Positions 6,532 to 15,136 of a stretch of DNA of 20,990 bases are shown here, in pieces. A program made the translations under genes and the position numbers. Source of the DNA: JANRKF01 sp964518725 (GTDB taxonomy: Bacteria > Pseudomonadota > Alphaproteobacteria > Rickettsiales > SXRF01). The notes under the pieces were generated by a model. It was given only the letters and a program-made list of their open reading frames with translations. It was not told the origin of the DNA and ran no database searches. The stretch lies in contig CAZFKP010000032.1 in the NCBI GenBank assembly GCA_964518725.1, forward strand, positions 1 through 20,990. The letters run 5' to 3'. How positions within the stretch are numbered: position 1 is the first letter of the stretch; every line of letters begins with the position of its first letter.

Positions 6532-7526
6532 TCCACAGATGTGCCATGCCCGGACACAAGCTGCAATATCTTCTTTTCTGCCATCGACATCGGCAGCCGC
6601 CGAAGCGTGGCAACGCTATAGTAATCCGCCTCTGCCGATGTCTTGGTGCGCTTTATATACACTGAAGCTTCCAGTTTAAAATGGCTGTAGACTTGGGTAA
6701 TGTCGCCTATTTTCTTGGCGGCTTTACCGGGTGCATCATCCTGTTCATAAAAATGGTATAGGCCGTGCAGGAACTCCCCCCTGCGCGCAGTCGCCAGAAT
6801 ATTCCCGCTACGATTCATCTTAAGGATGATGTGACGGCGTCGCACCGGCAGCGTCTTTTTCTTTGGCGCTGCAGGATAAGCCGTCGGAGCACTCTTCCCC
6901 TGACAGAAGCTGGCCGCCGGGCAGATGTCACATTGCGGGGCACGCACGGTGCAGATCATCGACCCCATATCCATCATCGCCTGATTATGATCGAACGGCT
7001 GCTTGTGATTCAGCAGCAATTCCGCCTTTTGCCACAATTCGGCATCGGATGGTTTTGAAAGTGCGAACATACGGCAGAGCACGCGCTTCACATTCGCCTC
7101 CATCACCGCCACCGGCGCGTGGTAGGCAAAAGCAGCCACCGCATGCGCCGTATTCCTGCCGATGCCGGGAAGCGCCATCAACCCCTCTACCGTGGTTGGC
7201 ATCACCCCGCCTGCCTGGTTCGCCGCCGCATGCAGGTGCCGCGCCCGCCGGTAATAGCCCAGCCCCTGCCACGTCGAAAGCACGGACTCGCTATCCGCTT
7301 TAGCCAGCGCCTCCATGGTGGGGAATTTTCTTAGGAATTGCGGATAAAACCGCACACGCACCGTTTCCACCTGTGTCTGCTGGAGCATGATTTCGCTGAT
7401 ATAAATGGCGTAGGGATCACGGCTATGGCGCCACGGCAAATCATGGCGACCATGGGCGCGGTACCATCTAAGCAGTGCCGTGCGGAATTTTCGAAGATCA
7501 GAAGAAGTCGGGGCTACGCATCCCAT
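6528..7526 (-). CDS. mutY: A/G-specific adenine DNA glycosylase MutY
   Basis: MutY removes adenine mispaired with 8-oxoguanine. The 332-residue product has the glycosylase core (DLPWR, SEIMLQQTQVETV with catalytic E45, WQGLGYYRRAR), the helix-hairpin-helix LPGIGRNTAHAV, and the [4Fe-4S] loop C192-x6-C199-x2-C202-x5-C208. The C-terminal NUDIX-like domain that reads 8-oxoG is present but short (TLPVRRRHIILKMN..., VYSHFKLEASVY). At the place of the catalytic aspartate (E. coli D138, in DGNVKRV) this protein reads EANVKRV, with Glu143. The start at 7526 overlaps the stop of the upstream gene by 13 bases and the end overlaps the FAD gene by four, so the three genes probably form one transcript. 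Confidence 0.95.
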   Translation of the reverse strand: MGCVAPTSSDLRKFRTALLRWYRAHGRHDLPWRHSRDPYAIYISEIMLQQTQVETVRVRFYPQFLRKFPTMEALAKADSESVLSTWQGLGYYRRARHLHAAANQAGGVMPTTVEGLMALPGIGRNTAHAVAAFAYHAPVAVMEANVKRVLCRMFALSKPSDAELWQKAELLLNHKQPFDHNQAMMDMGSMICTVRAPQCDICPAASFCQGKSAPTAYPAAPKKKTLPVRRRHIILKMNRSGNILATARRGEFLHGLYHFYEQDDAPGKAAKKIGDITQVYSHFKLEASVYIKRTKTSAEADYYSVATLRRLPMSMAEKKILQLVSGHGTSVE

Positions 7527-8206
7527 TTATTGATGACGACCGTACTCTTGGGAAAACGCTCCCTATATGATTTTTCCCAAAGCTTGGTGGCCACACGCGG
7601 ATGCATGAGGCGATAACGGAAGGTTTTTACCGTCGCAGCCTTAAACATGCCACTGCCAGCCACTGCCGGATGGCGCAGCATCAGGAGAGGCCCCTCTTGC
7701 ATCAGTTTCTGTCCCGATATGTCGGGAAGTGTATTGATGGTACCGCGCAGTTGGTAAGTAATGTCGTTCATTTTAAACGATTGGCCGATTTCCATCCTGG
7801 TTTTTTCAAGAAACGCCTTATTCACCGCAACACCGAAAATTTTCTTCTGCGGCATAAAGCTGAAAATCGGGTTAAACTTCGAGCGATCAAGGTTGGGATA
7901 GCCAACCAGCGGGTACTGTGCGTCAACAACCCGGACGTTCGATTCAAAATCACCGCTCGGAAGCGTGAGCGTCGTCTTAATATCCGCCACATGGGAGAAG
8001 CGCATCACGCGGGTGCGCGCAAAATCGTATTCCGGCGGTGGCAACGGCACATTATCGCTTACTATCTCGCTGATTCCGCCGAGCTCAGCTTGCTTCTGTA
8101 TGCGGCTTTTCTTAGTATAATACGAGCCGATCATCAGCGCCAGCGTGATAACGACGGCAGAAATAACAATAATATTTTTTTTAGAAGCCAAGACGGAGCG
8201 GATCAT
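7514..8206 (-). CDS. Stand-alone YbbP-like periplasmic domain with one TM anchor
   Basis: The product has 230 residues. The start is set at MIRSVLASKK because GAGGAG lies eight bases before the ATG at 8206. A short basic head precedes one membrane helix (about residues 11-28, IIVISAVVITLALMIG). The rest is extracytoplasmic and matches, in order, the first MacB/FtsX-type periplasmic domain of the YbbP ABC permease as I know it: VVDAQYPLVGYP, then FGVAVNKAFLEKTRMEIGQ, YQLRGTINTLPD, GPLLMLRHPAVAGSG and FRYRLMHP, ending KSTVVINKWDA. Full YbbP proteins run to about 800 residues with eight to ten helices; here the stop falls just where the next membrane segment should begin. The ATPase partner YbbA is absent. 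Divergence from tesA is the classical ybbAP/tesA layout. It is either a relic or a domain kept for another use. Confidence 0.65.
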   Translation of the reverse strand: MIRSVLASKKNIIVISAVVITLALMIGSYYTKKSRIQKQAELGGISEIVSDNVPLPPPEYDFARTRVMRFSHVADIKTTLTLPSGDFESNVRVVDAQYPLVGYPNLDRSKFNPIFSFMPQKKIFGVAVNKAFLEKTRMEIGQSFKMNDITYQLRGTINTLPDISGQKLMQEGPLLMLRHPAVAGSGMFKAATVKTFRYRLMHPRVATKLWEKSYRERFPKSTVVINKWDA

Positions 8207-8208
8207 GT

Positions 8209-8214
8209 TATAAT
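8209..8214 (+). promoter_or_regulatory. Candidate -10 box of tesA (leaderless)
   Basis: TATAAT ends eight bases before the ATG at 8223. The stretch between them (CTCCTCGT) is anti-Shine-Dalgarno in sense because it is the complement of the RBS of the divergent gene. The transcript would start at or just before the start codon. No good -35 box is visible. Confidence 0.4.
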
Positions 8215-8222
8215 CTCCTCGT

Positions 8223-8921
8223 ATGCGTATTATAATTACACTCACACTATTCGCATTTTTGGCCTTAAGTCCAGAAAATTCATGGGCGGAAAAAATCTAC
8301 CGCGTCGTCGTATTTGGTGACAGCCTGACGTCAGGTTACCAGCTACAACAGCAGGATGCATTTCCGGCACGGTTGGAGCAAAGACTGCGCGCCGCCGGTT
8401 ACGAAAAAATTGAAGTCATTAACATGAGCAAGCCCAATGCATCCACCGCCAGCGCGACGGCAGATGTTGATCTTGTCGTCCAGAAATTGCCTGATGTCGT
8501 CGTCATCGAGCTCGGCTTCAACGATACGAAACGCGGCGTCGTCTCCAGCGCTATCGCCAATAATTTAAATAACATGGTCGAGACATTTAAGCGCGCCGGC
8601 GCTTACGTGGTACTGATGGGCATTGAACCGCCCGCCGCCATGGGTGAGGATTATACGCGGGAAGTCACTTCGTACTTTGCCTCAGTGGCGTCGGCACGCG
8701 GCATTGCCCTGTATCCTTCAACGCTCGAAGGCATTCTGAACAATTATGCCCTCACCCTTGCCGACGGCATTCACCCGAATTCAGCCGGGGTGGATGTGAT
8801 GGTCGAGGGTGTTTTGCCAATCGTCGATGTCGGGTTGCGCTGGCGCTATGAAGTCTACCTGCATGAAGCGGAGCAGGCCGAACGCATCCGCCGTGCCGGT
8901 GTCGCAGTGCCGCAACCTTAA
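8223..8921 (+). CDS. tesA: Secreted GDSL/SGNH esterase, TesA-like
   Basis: The 232-residue protein starts with a Sec signal peptide (about residues 1-22, ending ENSWA). SGNH block I is VFGDSLTSGYQL with nucleophile Ser34, block III is ELGFNDTKRG with Asn100, and block V is DGIHPNSAG with Asp181 and His184. TesA enzymes are periplasmic thioesterase/arylesterase/lysophospholipase proteins. Block II usually reads like NASISGDTS, with a glycine that helps form the oxyanion hole; here the stretch reads NMSKPNAST, so that glycine is Asn72. The C-terminal tail (EAEQAERIRRAGV) is charged and extends beyond the usual fold. The gene is divergent from the YbbP-like gene with only 16 bases between them, and converges on aas with a four-base overlap of the stops. 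Confidence 0.88.
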   Translation: MRIIITLTLFAFLALSPENSWAEKIYRVVVFGDSLTSGYQLQQQDAFPARLEQRLRAAGYEKIEVINMSKPNASTASATADVDLVVQKLPDVVVIELGFNDTKRGVVSSAIANNLNNMVETFKRAGAYVVLMGIEPPAAMGEDYTREVTSYFASVASARGIALYPSTLEGILNNYALTLADGIHPNSAGVDVMVEGVLPIVDVGLRWRYEVYLHEAEQAERIRRAGVAVPQP

Positions 8922-11050
8922 GCCGGCGGGTTTGATTTTGCCCATTCCGTCAGTTGCATATAGTCAATCTTGCCGCTGCCGAGCAGCGGGATGGACTCCA
9001 GCACAACAATATGCCGTGGCATGAATATTTCCGGCAACCCCACCTCCCGCGCTACAGTTGCAAGCCGTTGGCGCGTAATGTCCTGGGAAACGGTAAATAG
9101 GAGTATCTGCTCGCCTTTCCGGTCATCGGGAATGGCGATTGCCGCATGGATATGGTCGGCAATAATGGAGGATACAAACTCCTCAACAGCGGCGAGCGAC
9201 ACCATTTCACCACCGATTTTGGCAAAGCGCTTCGCCCGGCCAAGGATGGTGATATAGTCCTCCTCATCCACCTCCACAATGTCGCCGGTATCGTGCCACT
9301 CTCCCTGCGGCTGCACTACACCAGGCGCATCCGCCTTGATATAACCGAGCATAACGTTCGCCCCCCTCACCCATAGCTTTCCACCACGGGCAATACCTTC
9401 GACTGGTTCCAGCGCCCATGTAATGCCGGGGAAGAAGCGTCCAACCGTGCCCTCCTTGTGATAAAGTTCGGTGTTACAGGAGAGAACGGGGCTGGTTTCG
9501 GTAACGCCATACCCCTGCATGATCGACACGCCAAAACGGTCGGCGTAAAGCCTGCGGGTGCTTTCCTTGAGCTTCTCCGCACCGGCAACGGCCAGGCGCA
9601 AGGAGCGGAAATCATAGGAATGCGCGTAATGGGCATAGCCCTGGAAGAACGTGTCGGTGCCGACCATGATGGTGGCATCCGTGTCGTAGACCAGTTCCGG
9701 GATCACCCGGTAATGCAGCGGACTGGGATAGAGGAACGTGCACATGCCGCGCAGCATCGGCATAATCATGCCGATGGTCAGCCCAAAGGAGTGGAACACC
9801 GGTAGCGCATTAAACAACTTATCCGACGAGTTCAGGTCAAACCGCGCCGCCGACTGATAGATATTGGCGAGGATATTACTATGTGACAGCGCAACGCCTT
9901 TCGGCACACCCTCGGAGCCGGATGTATAAAGAATCACGGCAGGATCATAAGGCTTTGCATTGTTAAGCGCGGCGCTCCAAACAAGCGCAGGCGCCAGCGC
10001 CTTGAGTGCGCCAACCAGCTTATCAATGCCGCTGATGGATGTCCGCACATCCTCGAGGTAAATAATAACATGGTCTTTTTCGAGCTCTATAATCAGATGC
10101 TCAAGCTTTCCTTTCTCAATAAAGGCACGCGATGTCAGAATGGTTCTCACCGTCCCAAGCTTACAGGCATGCAGCAGGTTCTTGCTACCAGAGGAAAAAT
10201 TCAGCATGCAGGGAACACGGCCAAGCGCCTGCAGCGCCACGAATGTCACCATCGCTGCCAGTGAATTCGGCAGCAACATCGCGACACGCTGCTGACCAGC
10301 AAGGTAAGGCTTAAGCTTGCCAGAAAGAATCATGGTGCGCGTGATCAGTGAGCGGTAGCTCATTTCCTGCCGCGAAATGTCGCTGGCAATGACACGTCGT
10401 GAGCCATAAAGCGATTTTGCTTCCAACAGTGCGGCAAGCAATGGCCGGTTCCTGTCCTGCGCTTCATATTCGTTGCGGGTCAGGATATCGTAAATATGCC
10501 GCGACGAAAGCGCGGGCGCAGTGCCCAGTGTAATCGGCGGGAATACGGTCAAGGTCAGGCGAGGAAACAGCTGCTGCGGCACCTTGCCGCGCAGGCGCGA
10601 AAGCAGTGAGAATTGGGCGCCCTCGATATGCAGCGGCAGGATAGTGGCGCCGGTTTTTGATGCCAGCAGCACCGTGCCGTCGTAAATTTTCATGACGCCA
10701 CCGCTGGTGGTAATCCGCCCCTCCGGGAACAGCACTACCTTTGCGCCTTTTTTCATGTCACCCATTAGGGTTTTCATGCTCATCGGCTGTGAAGGGTCGA
10801 TAATATACAGCTTGGCGACTTTCTTGACCCACCCGAAATACCATTTATTCGCCTGGAACAGGTTCATCACGAAGGCGGGCTTTTCCGGCAGCAATATAGC
10901 AAGCAGCAGCGGATCGAGGAATGAGCGGTGGTTGGCAATAATCAACACATGCTCGCCCGCAGCGGCATAATGTTCAAGCCCACGAATCTGTGCACGGAAA
11001 CAGAGCCTCAGCAGCGTCACCAAGACGGGTCTAAGTAATTTTTCGGCCAT
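8918..11050 (-). CDS. aas: Bifunctional lysophospholipid acyltransferase / acyl-ACP synthetase (Aas)
   Basis: The 710-residue length matches E. coli Aas (719). Residues 1-190 are a PlsC-type acyltransferase with NHRSFLD (H41, D46; the HX4D catalytic motif) and VVLFPEGR. Residues from about 220 on are an AMP-forming ligase with the P-loop YTSGSEGVPKGVALSH, GYGVTETSP and GEWHDTGDIVEVDEEDYITILGR, ending in a lysine loop with GSGKIDYMQL. The enzyme re-acylates lysophosphatidylethanolamine at the inner membrane and loads fatty acids onto ACP. The start is set at MAEKLLRP; this ATG lies within the end of lplT (20-base overlap), and the upstream ATG at 11086 would overlap more. The preceding lplT gene supports the assignment strongly. 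Confidence 0.93.
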   Translation of the reverse strand: MAEKLLRPVLVTLLRLCFRAQIRGLEHYAAAGEHVLIIANHRSFLDPLLLAILLPEKPAFVMNLFQANKWYFGWVKKVAKLYIIDPSQPMSMKTLMGDMKKGAKVVLFPEGRITTSGGVMKIYDGTVLLASKTGATILPLHIEGAQFSLLSRLRGKVPQQLFPRLTLTVFPPITLGTAPALSSRHIYDILTRNEYEAQDRNRPLLAALLEAKSLYGSRRVIASDISRQEMSYRSLITRTMILSGKLKPYLAGQQRVAMLLPNSLAAMVTFVALQALGRVPCMLNFSSGSKNLLHACKLGTVRTILTSRAFIEKGKLEHLIIELEKDHVIIYLEDVRTSISGIDKLVGALKALAPALVWSAALNNAKPYDPAVILYTSGSEGVPKGVALSHSNILANIYQSAARFDLNSSDKLFNALPVFHSFGLTIGMIMPMLRGMCTFLYPSPLHYRVIPELVYDTDATIMVGTDTFFQGYAHYAHSYDFRSLRLAVAGAEKLKESTRRLYADRFGVSIMQGYGVTETSPVLSCNTELYHKEGTVGRFFPGITWALEPVEGIARGGKLWVRGANVMLGYIKADAPGVVQPQGEWHDTGDIVEVDEEDYITILGRAKRFAKIGGEMVSLAAVEEFVSSIIADHIHAAIAIPDDRKGEQILLFTVSQDITRQRLATVAREVGLPEIFMPRHIVVLESIPLLGSGKIDYMQLTEWAKSNPPA

Positions 11051-12320
11051 ACCACACCACCAGTAAGTTAAACAGGGCGAGAACAATGAATAAATCCTTC
11101 ACCCCCAGACCATAATACAGGAGCAATGCCGAAACAATCGCAGCGAAGGTGATGAATACCGAATCGCTGAAATTACTTGCCGCCAGCACCCGTGAGCGGT
11201 GGGTGGACTTGGTTTCAGACTGGAGCAAGGCATAGAGCGGCACCATATACATCCCACCGCACACCGCCGACATCATGGTGCACACCAGCATCGGCCAATG
11301 CGATTGGACGGAGATGAAATCCGCCACGCCGATCAGCCCGATATGCTCCGGCTTGGGGGTAAGCGCAATCATGCCGTAGGTGAAGACCGAAACACCCAGC
11401 GCCGCCCAGCGGGTGAGCTTGCCGGAAATTTTTCCATCCAGCAGCCAGTCGCACAGCAGCGAACCGATGGCAATGCCGATAGAGAAGGTGGTGAGGAACA
11501 AAATATACACTTCGTTATTGCCGTGCACCACACCCTGCGCGTAGTTGGGGAACTGCGACATATAGACCGACCCCACCAGCAGGAACCATGAGAGCGCAAA
11601 AATACTGTACATCAGCTTCTTTGTCTGCATGGCGGCGGCAGCCATTTCCTTTGAGCCTTTCCAGATATTGAAGCTGATTTCCATTTCGGGGTGCGCGGGC
11701 GTGCTCTGAGGAATTAGCAGGCTGAATAGCAGCCCGACCCCGGCAATGGCGAGCGCCGCTTGGCCGATCACGTTACCGGGCATCTCCACCAGCAGCCCGC
11801 CCGTCACCATTCCAAGCAAGATGGCAAGGTAACTACCGCCCGCCATGAAGCCATTACCCGCCAGCAGTTCGTTCTTCTTCAGGTGCTCCGGCAGGATACT
11901 GAATTTGATGGGTCCATAGAACGCGGAATGGGTGCCGCTGACGAACAGCATAAACATCAGCAGTGTGATGTTATGGGTGGCAAAGCCGTAATAGACAAAC
12001 GCCATGATCCCGACCTCGGCAATTTTGGTGTAGATCACCAGCCGCGATTTCTCGAACTTATCGGCAACCTGCCCGGCAATGAACGAAAACAGCAAAAGCG
12101 GTACCACCAAAAGCGCCGAGCAAATCGTTACCAATATTTCCGGCTGCGCGGGAAGCGTAATGCCCTTGACGGCGGCATAGGCGATAATCACCACCAGCCC
12201 GGAACGCAACAGATTATCGTTAAACGCGCCAAGCGAGGTCGCCAGGAAAATCGGCAGGAACCGCCGCCTGAGGAACAGGCTATACTTCAACTTTTCTAAT
12301 TGCAATCCTTCAAGTTCCAT
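11031..12320 (-). CDS. lplT: MFS lysophospholipid transporter, LplT-like
   Basis: A 429-residue major-facilitator protein with about twelve hydrophobic segments. The N-terminal signature FLATSLGAFNDNLLRSGLVV and the loop SAFYGPIKFSILPEHLKKNELLAGNG are the marks of the LplT group, which flips lysophospholipids across the inner membrane for re-acylation by Aas. The A-motif between helices 2 and 3 is present as AGQVADKFEKSRL. The gene lies nine bases after the Ntn-hydrolase stop and overlaps aas by 20 bases, so the three are one operon. In many genomes the transporter is fused to the two Aas domains; here it is separate, as in E. coli. Confidence 0.9.
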   Translation of the reverse strand: MELEGLQLEKLKYSLFLRRRFLPIFLATSLGAFNDNLLRSGLVVIIAYAAVKGITLPAQPEILVTICSALLVVPLLLFSFIAGQVADKFEKSRLVIYTKIAEVGIMAFVYYGFATHNITLLMFMLFVSGTHSAFYGPIKFSILPEHLKKNELLAGNGFMAGGSYLAILLGMVTGGLLVEMPGNVIGQAALAIAGVGLLFSLLIPQSTPAHPEMEISFNIWKGSKEMAAAAMQTKKLMYSIFALSWFLLVGSVYMSQFPNYAQGVVHGNNEVYILFLTTFSIGIAIGSLLCDWLLDGKISGKLTRWAALGVSVFTYGMIALTPKPEHIGLIGVADFISVQSHWPMLVCTMMSAVCGGMYMVPLYALLQSETKSTHRSRVLAASNFSDSVFITFAAIVSALLLYYGLGVKDLFIVLALFNLLVVWYGRKIT

Positions 12321-12329
12321 CTGTCCCTG

Positions 12330-13361
12330 CTAATTCCGTGCTTGTGTAGAAAATATTTCCGTCACCGCGCCAGCTCCCTCAAACCCCTGGAGCCTGAGCG
12401 CGCCGGACGATGCATCGGCGAGCATCACCAGCCGCGTTCGGTTGTTAATAATCGGCGGCCGCAGCCATGAAAAATCCTCCTGCTGCAAATCATGCAGGCT
12501 GATGCCCGTACTTTGGCGATAGCGTCCGGCACTGTCAATCTCGCGGGGGCGCCACCCTCTGCCCTGCTGCGCGAAGCCACTATGAAACTGATTGCTGGCC
12601 GACACGCATTGCGCCGCCGAGAGTTCCATGATTTCCGCTGCGCCTTCCAACCGCTCAATGATGCACCCCTTTCCCGGAGCAAGGCCGGCAAGCAGGAAAA
12701 TCGCCGGGATCGCCAACGGGGCTTTGCACAGCATTTCCTTGGCTTCGGCATAGGAAGACGCCTGCTCGAACACCTGCCGCAACACGTGCGACGGCGGAAG
12801 GCCTTTTTCCCGGTTCACCCGCACCCGGTTCATCAGCCAATCCCCGGCATAACCAAGCCCATATTTCCGCATTGGCGCCTGATTGATGGCGGCAGCAAAC
12901 CGCCCCGGCGCCACTCCCTGATACACACCGGAAAGCGCCGGCCATGTAATGTTAAAAAATTCCCCCGCCGGTGCACTTTGGAGCGCAACGACCAGATGTT
13001 TGCCAAGGCCGGGAAACGGCCAATCCATGACACGCAGCAGGTTGACGTGCTCGCCTTGCAGGTAGGCACCCCCGGTGCATGCCCATTCATAGCATACATT
13101 GAGGCTCACCACCCCGCGCGCCCCCACAATGTCCGCCATAGTTTCGATCTCATGCAGATAGGGGTTGGCATGGCGCGCAAGCCATTTCCTGGAGTGCTGG
13201 TCGGAAAACGGCAGCAACAGCCCGCTCGCAAGGTGGGAAGCCAGCCCAAACGTCCGGCGGCTGGCGCGCAGCAGAGCATGCGCCTTGTCGGGGTAGGCAC
13301 GCAATAAATCCACCGGTGTTTTGCCGCGTAAGTCAATGAATGGAATTGTCGTTTTCAGCAT
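12330..13361 (-). CDS. Ntn-hydrolase amidase of the acid ceramidase/NAAA type
   Basis: The 343-residue protein has no signal peptide. The central part shows the layout of cysteine N-terminal-nucleophile hydrolases: SLNVCYEWACTGGAYL (Cys95-Thr96), LLRVMDWPFPG (Arg110, Asp113), GVYQGVAPGRFAAAINQAP (Asn160) and later CVSASNQFHSG. Acid ceramidase, N-acylethanolamine amidase and choloylglycine hydrolase share the C-T ... R.xD ... N pattern and mature by self-cleavage in front of the cysteine. The 94 residues before Cys95 would be the alpha part, starting with a PFIDLRGKTPVDLL segment. The substrate is probably an N-acyl lipid or amide. It leads the operon with lplT and aas, which favours a lipid. 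The exact family cannot be settled by eye. Confidence 0.7.
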   Translation of the reverse strand: MLKTTIPFIDLRGKTPVDLLRAYPDKAHALLRASRRTFGLASHLASGLLLPFSDQHSRKWLARHANPYLHEIETMADIVGARGVVSLNVCYEWACTGGAYLQGEHVNLLRVMDWPFPGLGKHLVVALQSAPAGEFFNITWPALSGVYQGVAPGRFAAAINQAPMRKYGLGYAGDWLMNRVRVNREKGLPPSHVLRQVFEQASSYAEAKEMLCKAPLAIPAIFLLAGLAPGKGCIIERLEGAAEIMELSAAQCVSASNQFHSGFAQQGRGWRPREIDSAGRYRQSTGISLHDLQQEDFSWLRPPIINNRTRLVMLADASSGALRLQGFEGAGAVTEIFSTQARN

Positions 13362-13379
13362 ACGTTATATGTAGGTTGC

Positions 13380-13991
13380 ATGATTCATATGTCCAGCTAT
13401 AAATGTCCGCCTATGAAAAAACCAACTGTCAAAGAGGCTGAGGAAGCCGTCCGCACCTTGCTGCGTTATGCGGGCGAAGATCCAAAACGCGAAGGGTTGT
13501 TAGATACGCCGCGGCGGGTCATCAAGTCCTACGGCGATTTATTCATTGGCTATACGCTGAATGCGCGTGATGTACTCTCCACCACCTTTGAAGAAGTCGG
13601 CGGCTATGACGAGATGATCGTGCTGCGCGACATTGAATTCACGTCGCATTGCGAACACCACATACTCCCCTTTACTGGACGGGCGCACATCGCCTACATC
13701 CCAACCGACAAAGTTGTTGGCCTGAGCAAGCTCGCGCGGCTGGTGGATGTCTATGCAAAACGCCTGCAAATCCAGGAAAAAATGACGGCGGAAATCGCCA
13801 AATCACTGAATGAAGTGCTGAAACCCAAAGGCGTGGCGGTGGTGATCGAGGCTACCCACATGTGCATGACCATGCGCGGGGTACGCAAACCCGGCAGCAT
13901 CATGCAAACCAGTCACCTGACCGGCTTATTTAAAAGCGACCCGCGCACCCGGCAGGAATTTTTTAGCCTGCTGAAACATGGCAATCAATAA
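13380..13991 (+). CDS. folE: GTP cyclohydrolase I FolE
   Basis: FolE makes 7,8-dihydroneopterin triphosphate, the first step to folate (and to queuosine in many bacteria). All family motifs are present: EDPKREGLLDTPRRV, the zinc-site segment FTSHCEHHILPFTGRAHIAY, KVVGLSKLARLVD, the RLQIQEKMT helix, and EATHMCMTMRGV with the last zinc cysteine. The 203-residue length is normal. Three ATGs (13380, 13389, 13413) could be the start and none has a clear RBS; homology begins near the third (KKPTVKEAEEAV). The gene is divergent from the Ntn-hydrolase gene across 18 bases that contain a near-palindromic TATA region. Its last 14 bases overlap argE. Confidence 0.97.
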   Translation: MIHMSSYKCPPMKKPTVKEAEEAVRTLLRYAGEDPKREGLLDTPRRVIKSYGDLFIGYTLNARDVLSTTFEEVGGYDEMIVLRDIEFTSHCEHHILPFTGRAHIAYIPTDKVVGLSKLARLVDVYAKRLQIQEKMTAEIAKSLNEVLKPKGVAVVIEATHMCMTMRGVRKPGSIMQTSHLTGLFKSDPRTRQEFFSLLKHGNQ

Positions 13992-15132
13992 TCCACTCAC
14001 AGATATAGCCATCGCCATCCTGCGCGAGCTGGTAGCATTCGACAGCGTCAGCCGCCATTCCAATTTACCGATTATCGCCTATATCCGGAACGCACTGGAA
14101 ACACACGACGCGGAAGTGGAGCTTGTCCCTTCGCCCGATGGCGCAAAGGCCAACCTGATTGCGCGCTTTGGCCAGGCCGCGCCGGGCGGCATGATCTGGT
14201 CGGGACATACAGATGTGGTGCCGGTCGACGGACAGCCGTGGAATACCGATCCGTTCACCCTGACCCAAAAGGATAATCTCCTCTACGGGCGCGGCACGGC
14301 GGACATGAAAAGTTTTATCGCCTGCTGCCTTGCGCTTGCCCCAGAACTGAAAAACCTTGCCAAGCCCATCTATTTTGCTTTCTCGTATGACGAAGAGGTC
14401 GGCTGCCTCGGCGTGCCGTACCTGGTAGAGCAGCTTGTAAAGAAGGGCATCCGCCCAGAAATCGCCATCATCGGCGAGCCAACCATGATGCAGGTGGTCA
14501 CGGCACATAAGGGTGTGCTATCGTATGAAACCACCGTGCGCGGACTGGAATGGCACTCAAGCCAGCCGCACCTTGGCGTCAACGCCGTGCAGGTTGCGGC
14601 CGAGCTGGTCAGCTATCTTGCCAGCATGGCGCGTGAGTTGCGGGCGCATGGCCTGCGCGACGAGCGTTTTGATCCACCGCACACCACGGTGCATGTCGGT
14701 ACTATCCACGGCGGCACGGCACGCAATATTATTCCGCGTGAATGCGTATTCCATTGGGAAATCCGCCCGCTGCCAAACTATAATGGCGACAAATTATTTG
14801 AGCGCTTCCAGTGGAAGTGCAACCAGCTCCGTGAGGAAATCAAGGCCATCAGCCCGGAGACAGATATTGCTACCAAGCCGATGTCGCGCATGCTGGGCGT
14901 CAGCCTGCCGGAACATGCCGAAACTGAATGCCACCGTATCATGCATGCGGCGGGCACCAACCGGCAACTCGCCGTGTCGTTCGGCACCGAGGCCGGCGTG
15001 TTCAACGAAAACGGCATCCCGGCGATCATCTGCGGCCCCGGCGATATCCAGCAAGCACACAAGCCGAACGAATTTATCGACATCGGACAAATTTCTGAGT
15101 GCTTGGCATTCCTAAAAAAACTGATTACATAG
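13978..15132 (+). CDS. argE: Acetylornithine deacetylase ArgE (M20 family)
   Basis: ArgE removes the acetyl group from N-acetylornithine in arginine synthesis. The 384-residue protein has the M20 di-zinc motifs SGHTDVVPVDGQPW, LYGRGTADMKSF, YDEEVGCLG (with catalytic and metal-binding acids), GEPT and, near the end, QQAHKPNEF with the last histidine. The lid domain lies between about residues 180 and 295, with GTIHGGTARNIIP. ArgE and succinyl-diaminopimelate desuccinylase (DapE) are close relatives; the WNTDPF and SFGTEAGVF segments favour ArgE. The ATG overlaps the end of folE by 14 bases in another frame, so translation is likely coupled. apaG follows after four bases. Confidence 0.92.
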   Translation: MAINNPLTDIAIAILRELVAFDSVSRHSNLPIIAYIRNALETHDAEVELVPSPDGAKANLIARFGQAAPGGMIWSGHTDVVPVDGQPWNTDPFTLTQKDNLLYGRGTADMKSFIACCLALAPELKNLAKPIYFAFSYDEEVGCLGVPYLVEQLVKKGIRPEIAIIGEPTMMQVVTAHKGVLSYETTVRGLEWHSSQPHLGVNAVQVAAELVSYLASMARELRAHGLRDERFDPPHTTVHVGTIHGGTARNIIPRECVFHWEIRPLPNYNGDKLFERFQWKCNQLREEIKAISPETDIATKPMSRMLGVSLPEHAETECHRIMHAAGTNRQLAVSFGTEAGVFNENGIPAIICGPGDIQQAHKPNEFIDIGQISECLAFLKKLIT

Positions 15133-15136
15133 CAGT

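Noticed and set aside
12492..13307. Open frame of 271 codons on the plus strand
   Set aside because: Antisense to the Ntn-hydrolase gene; low-complexity Arg/Pro/His-rich product, typical of a shadow frame in GC-rich DNA.
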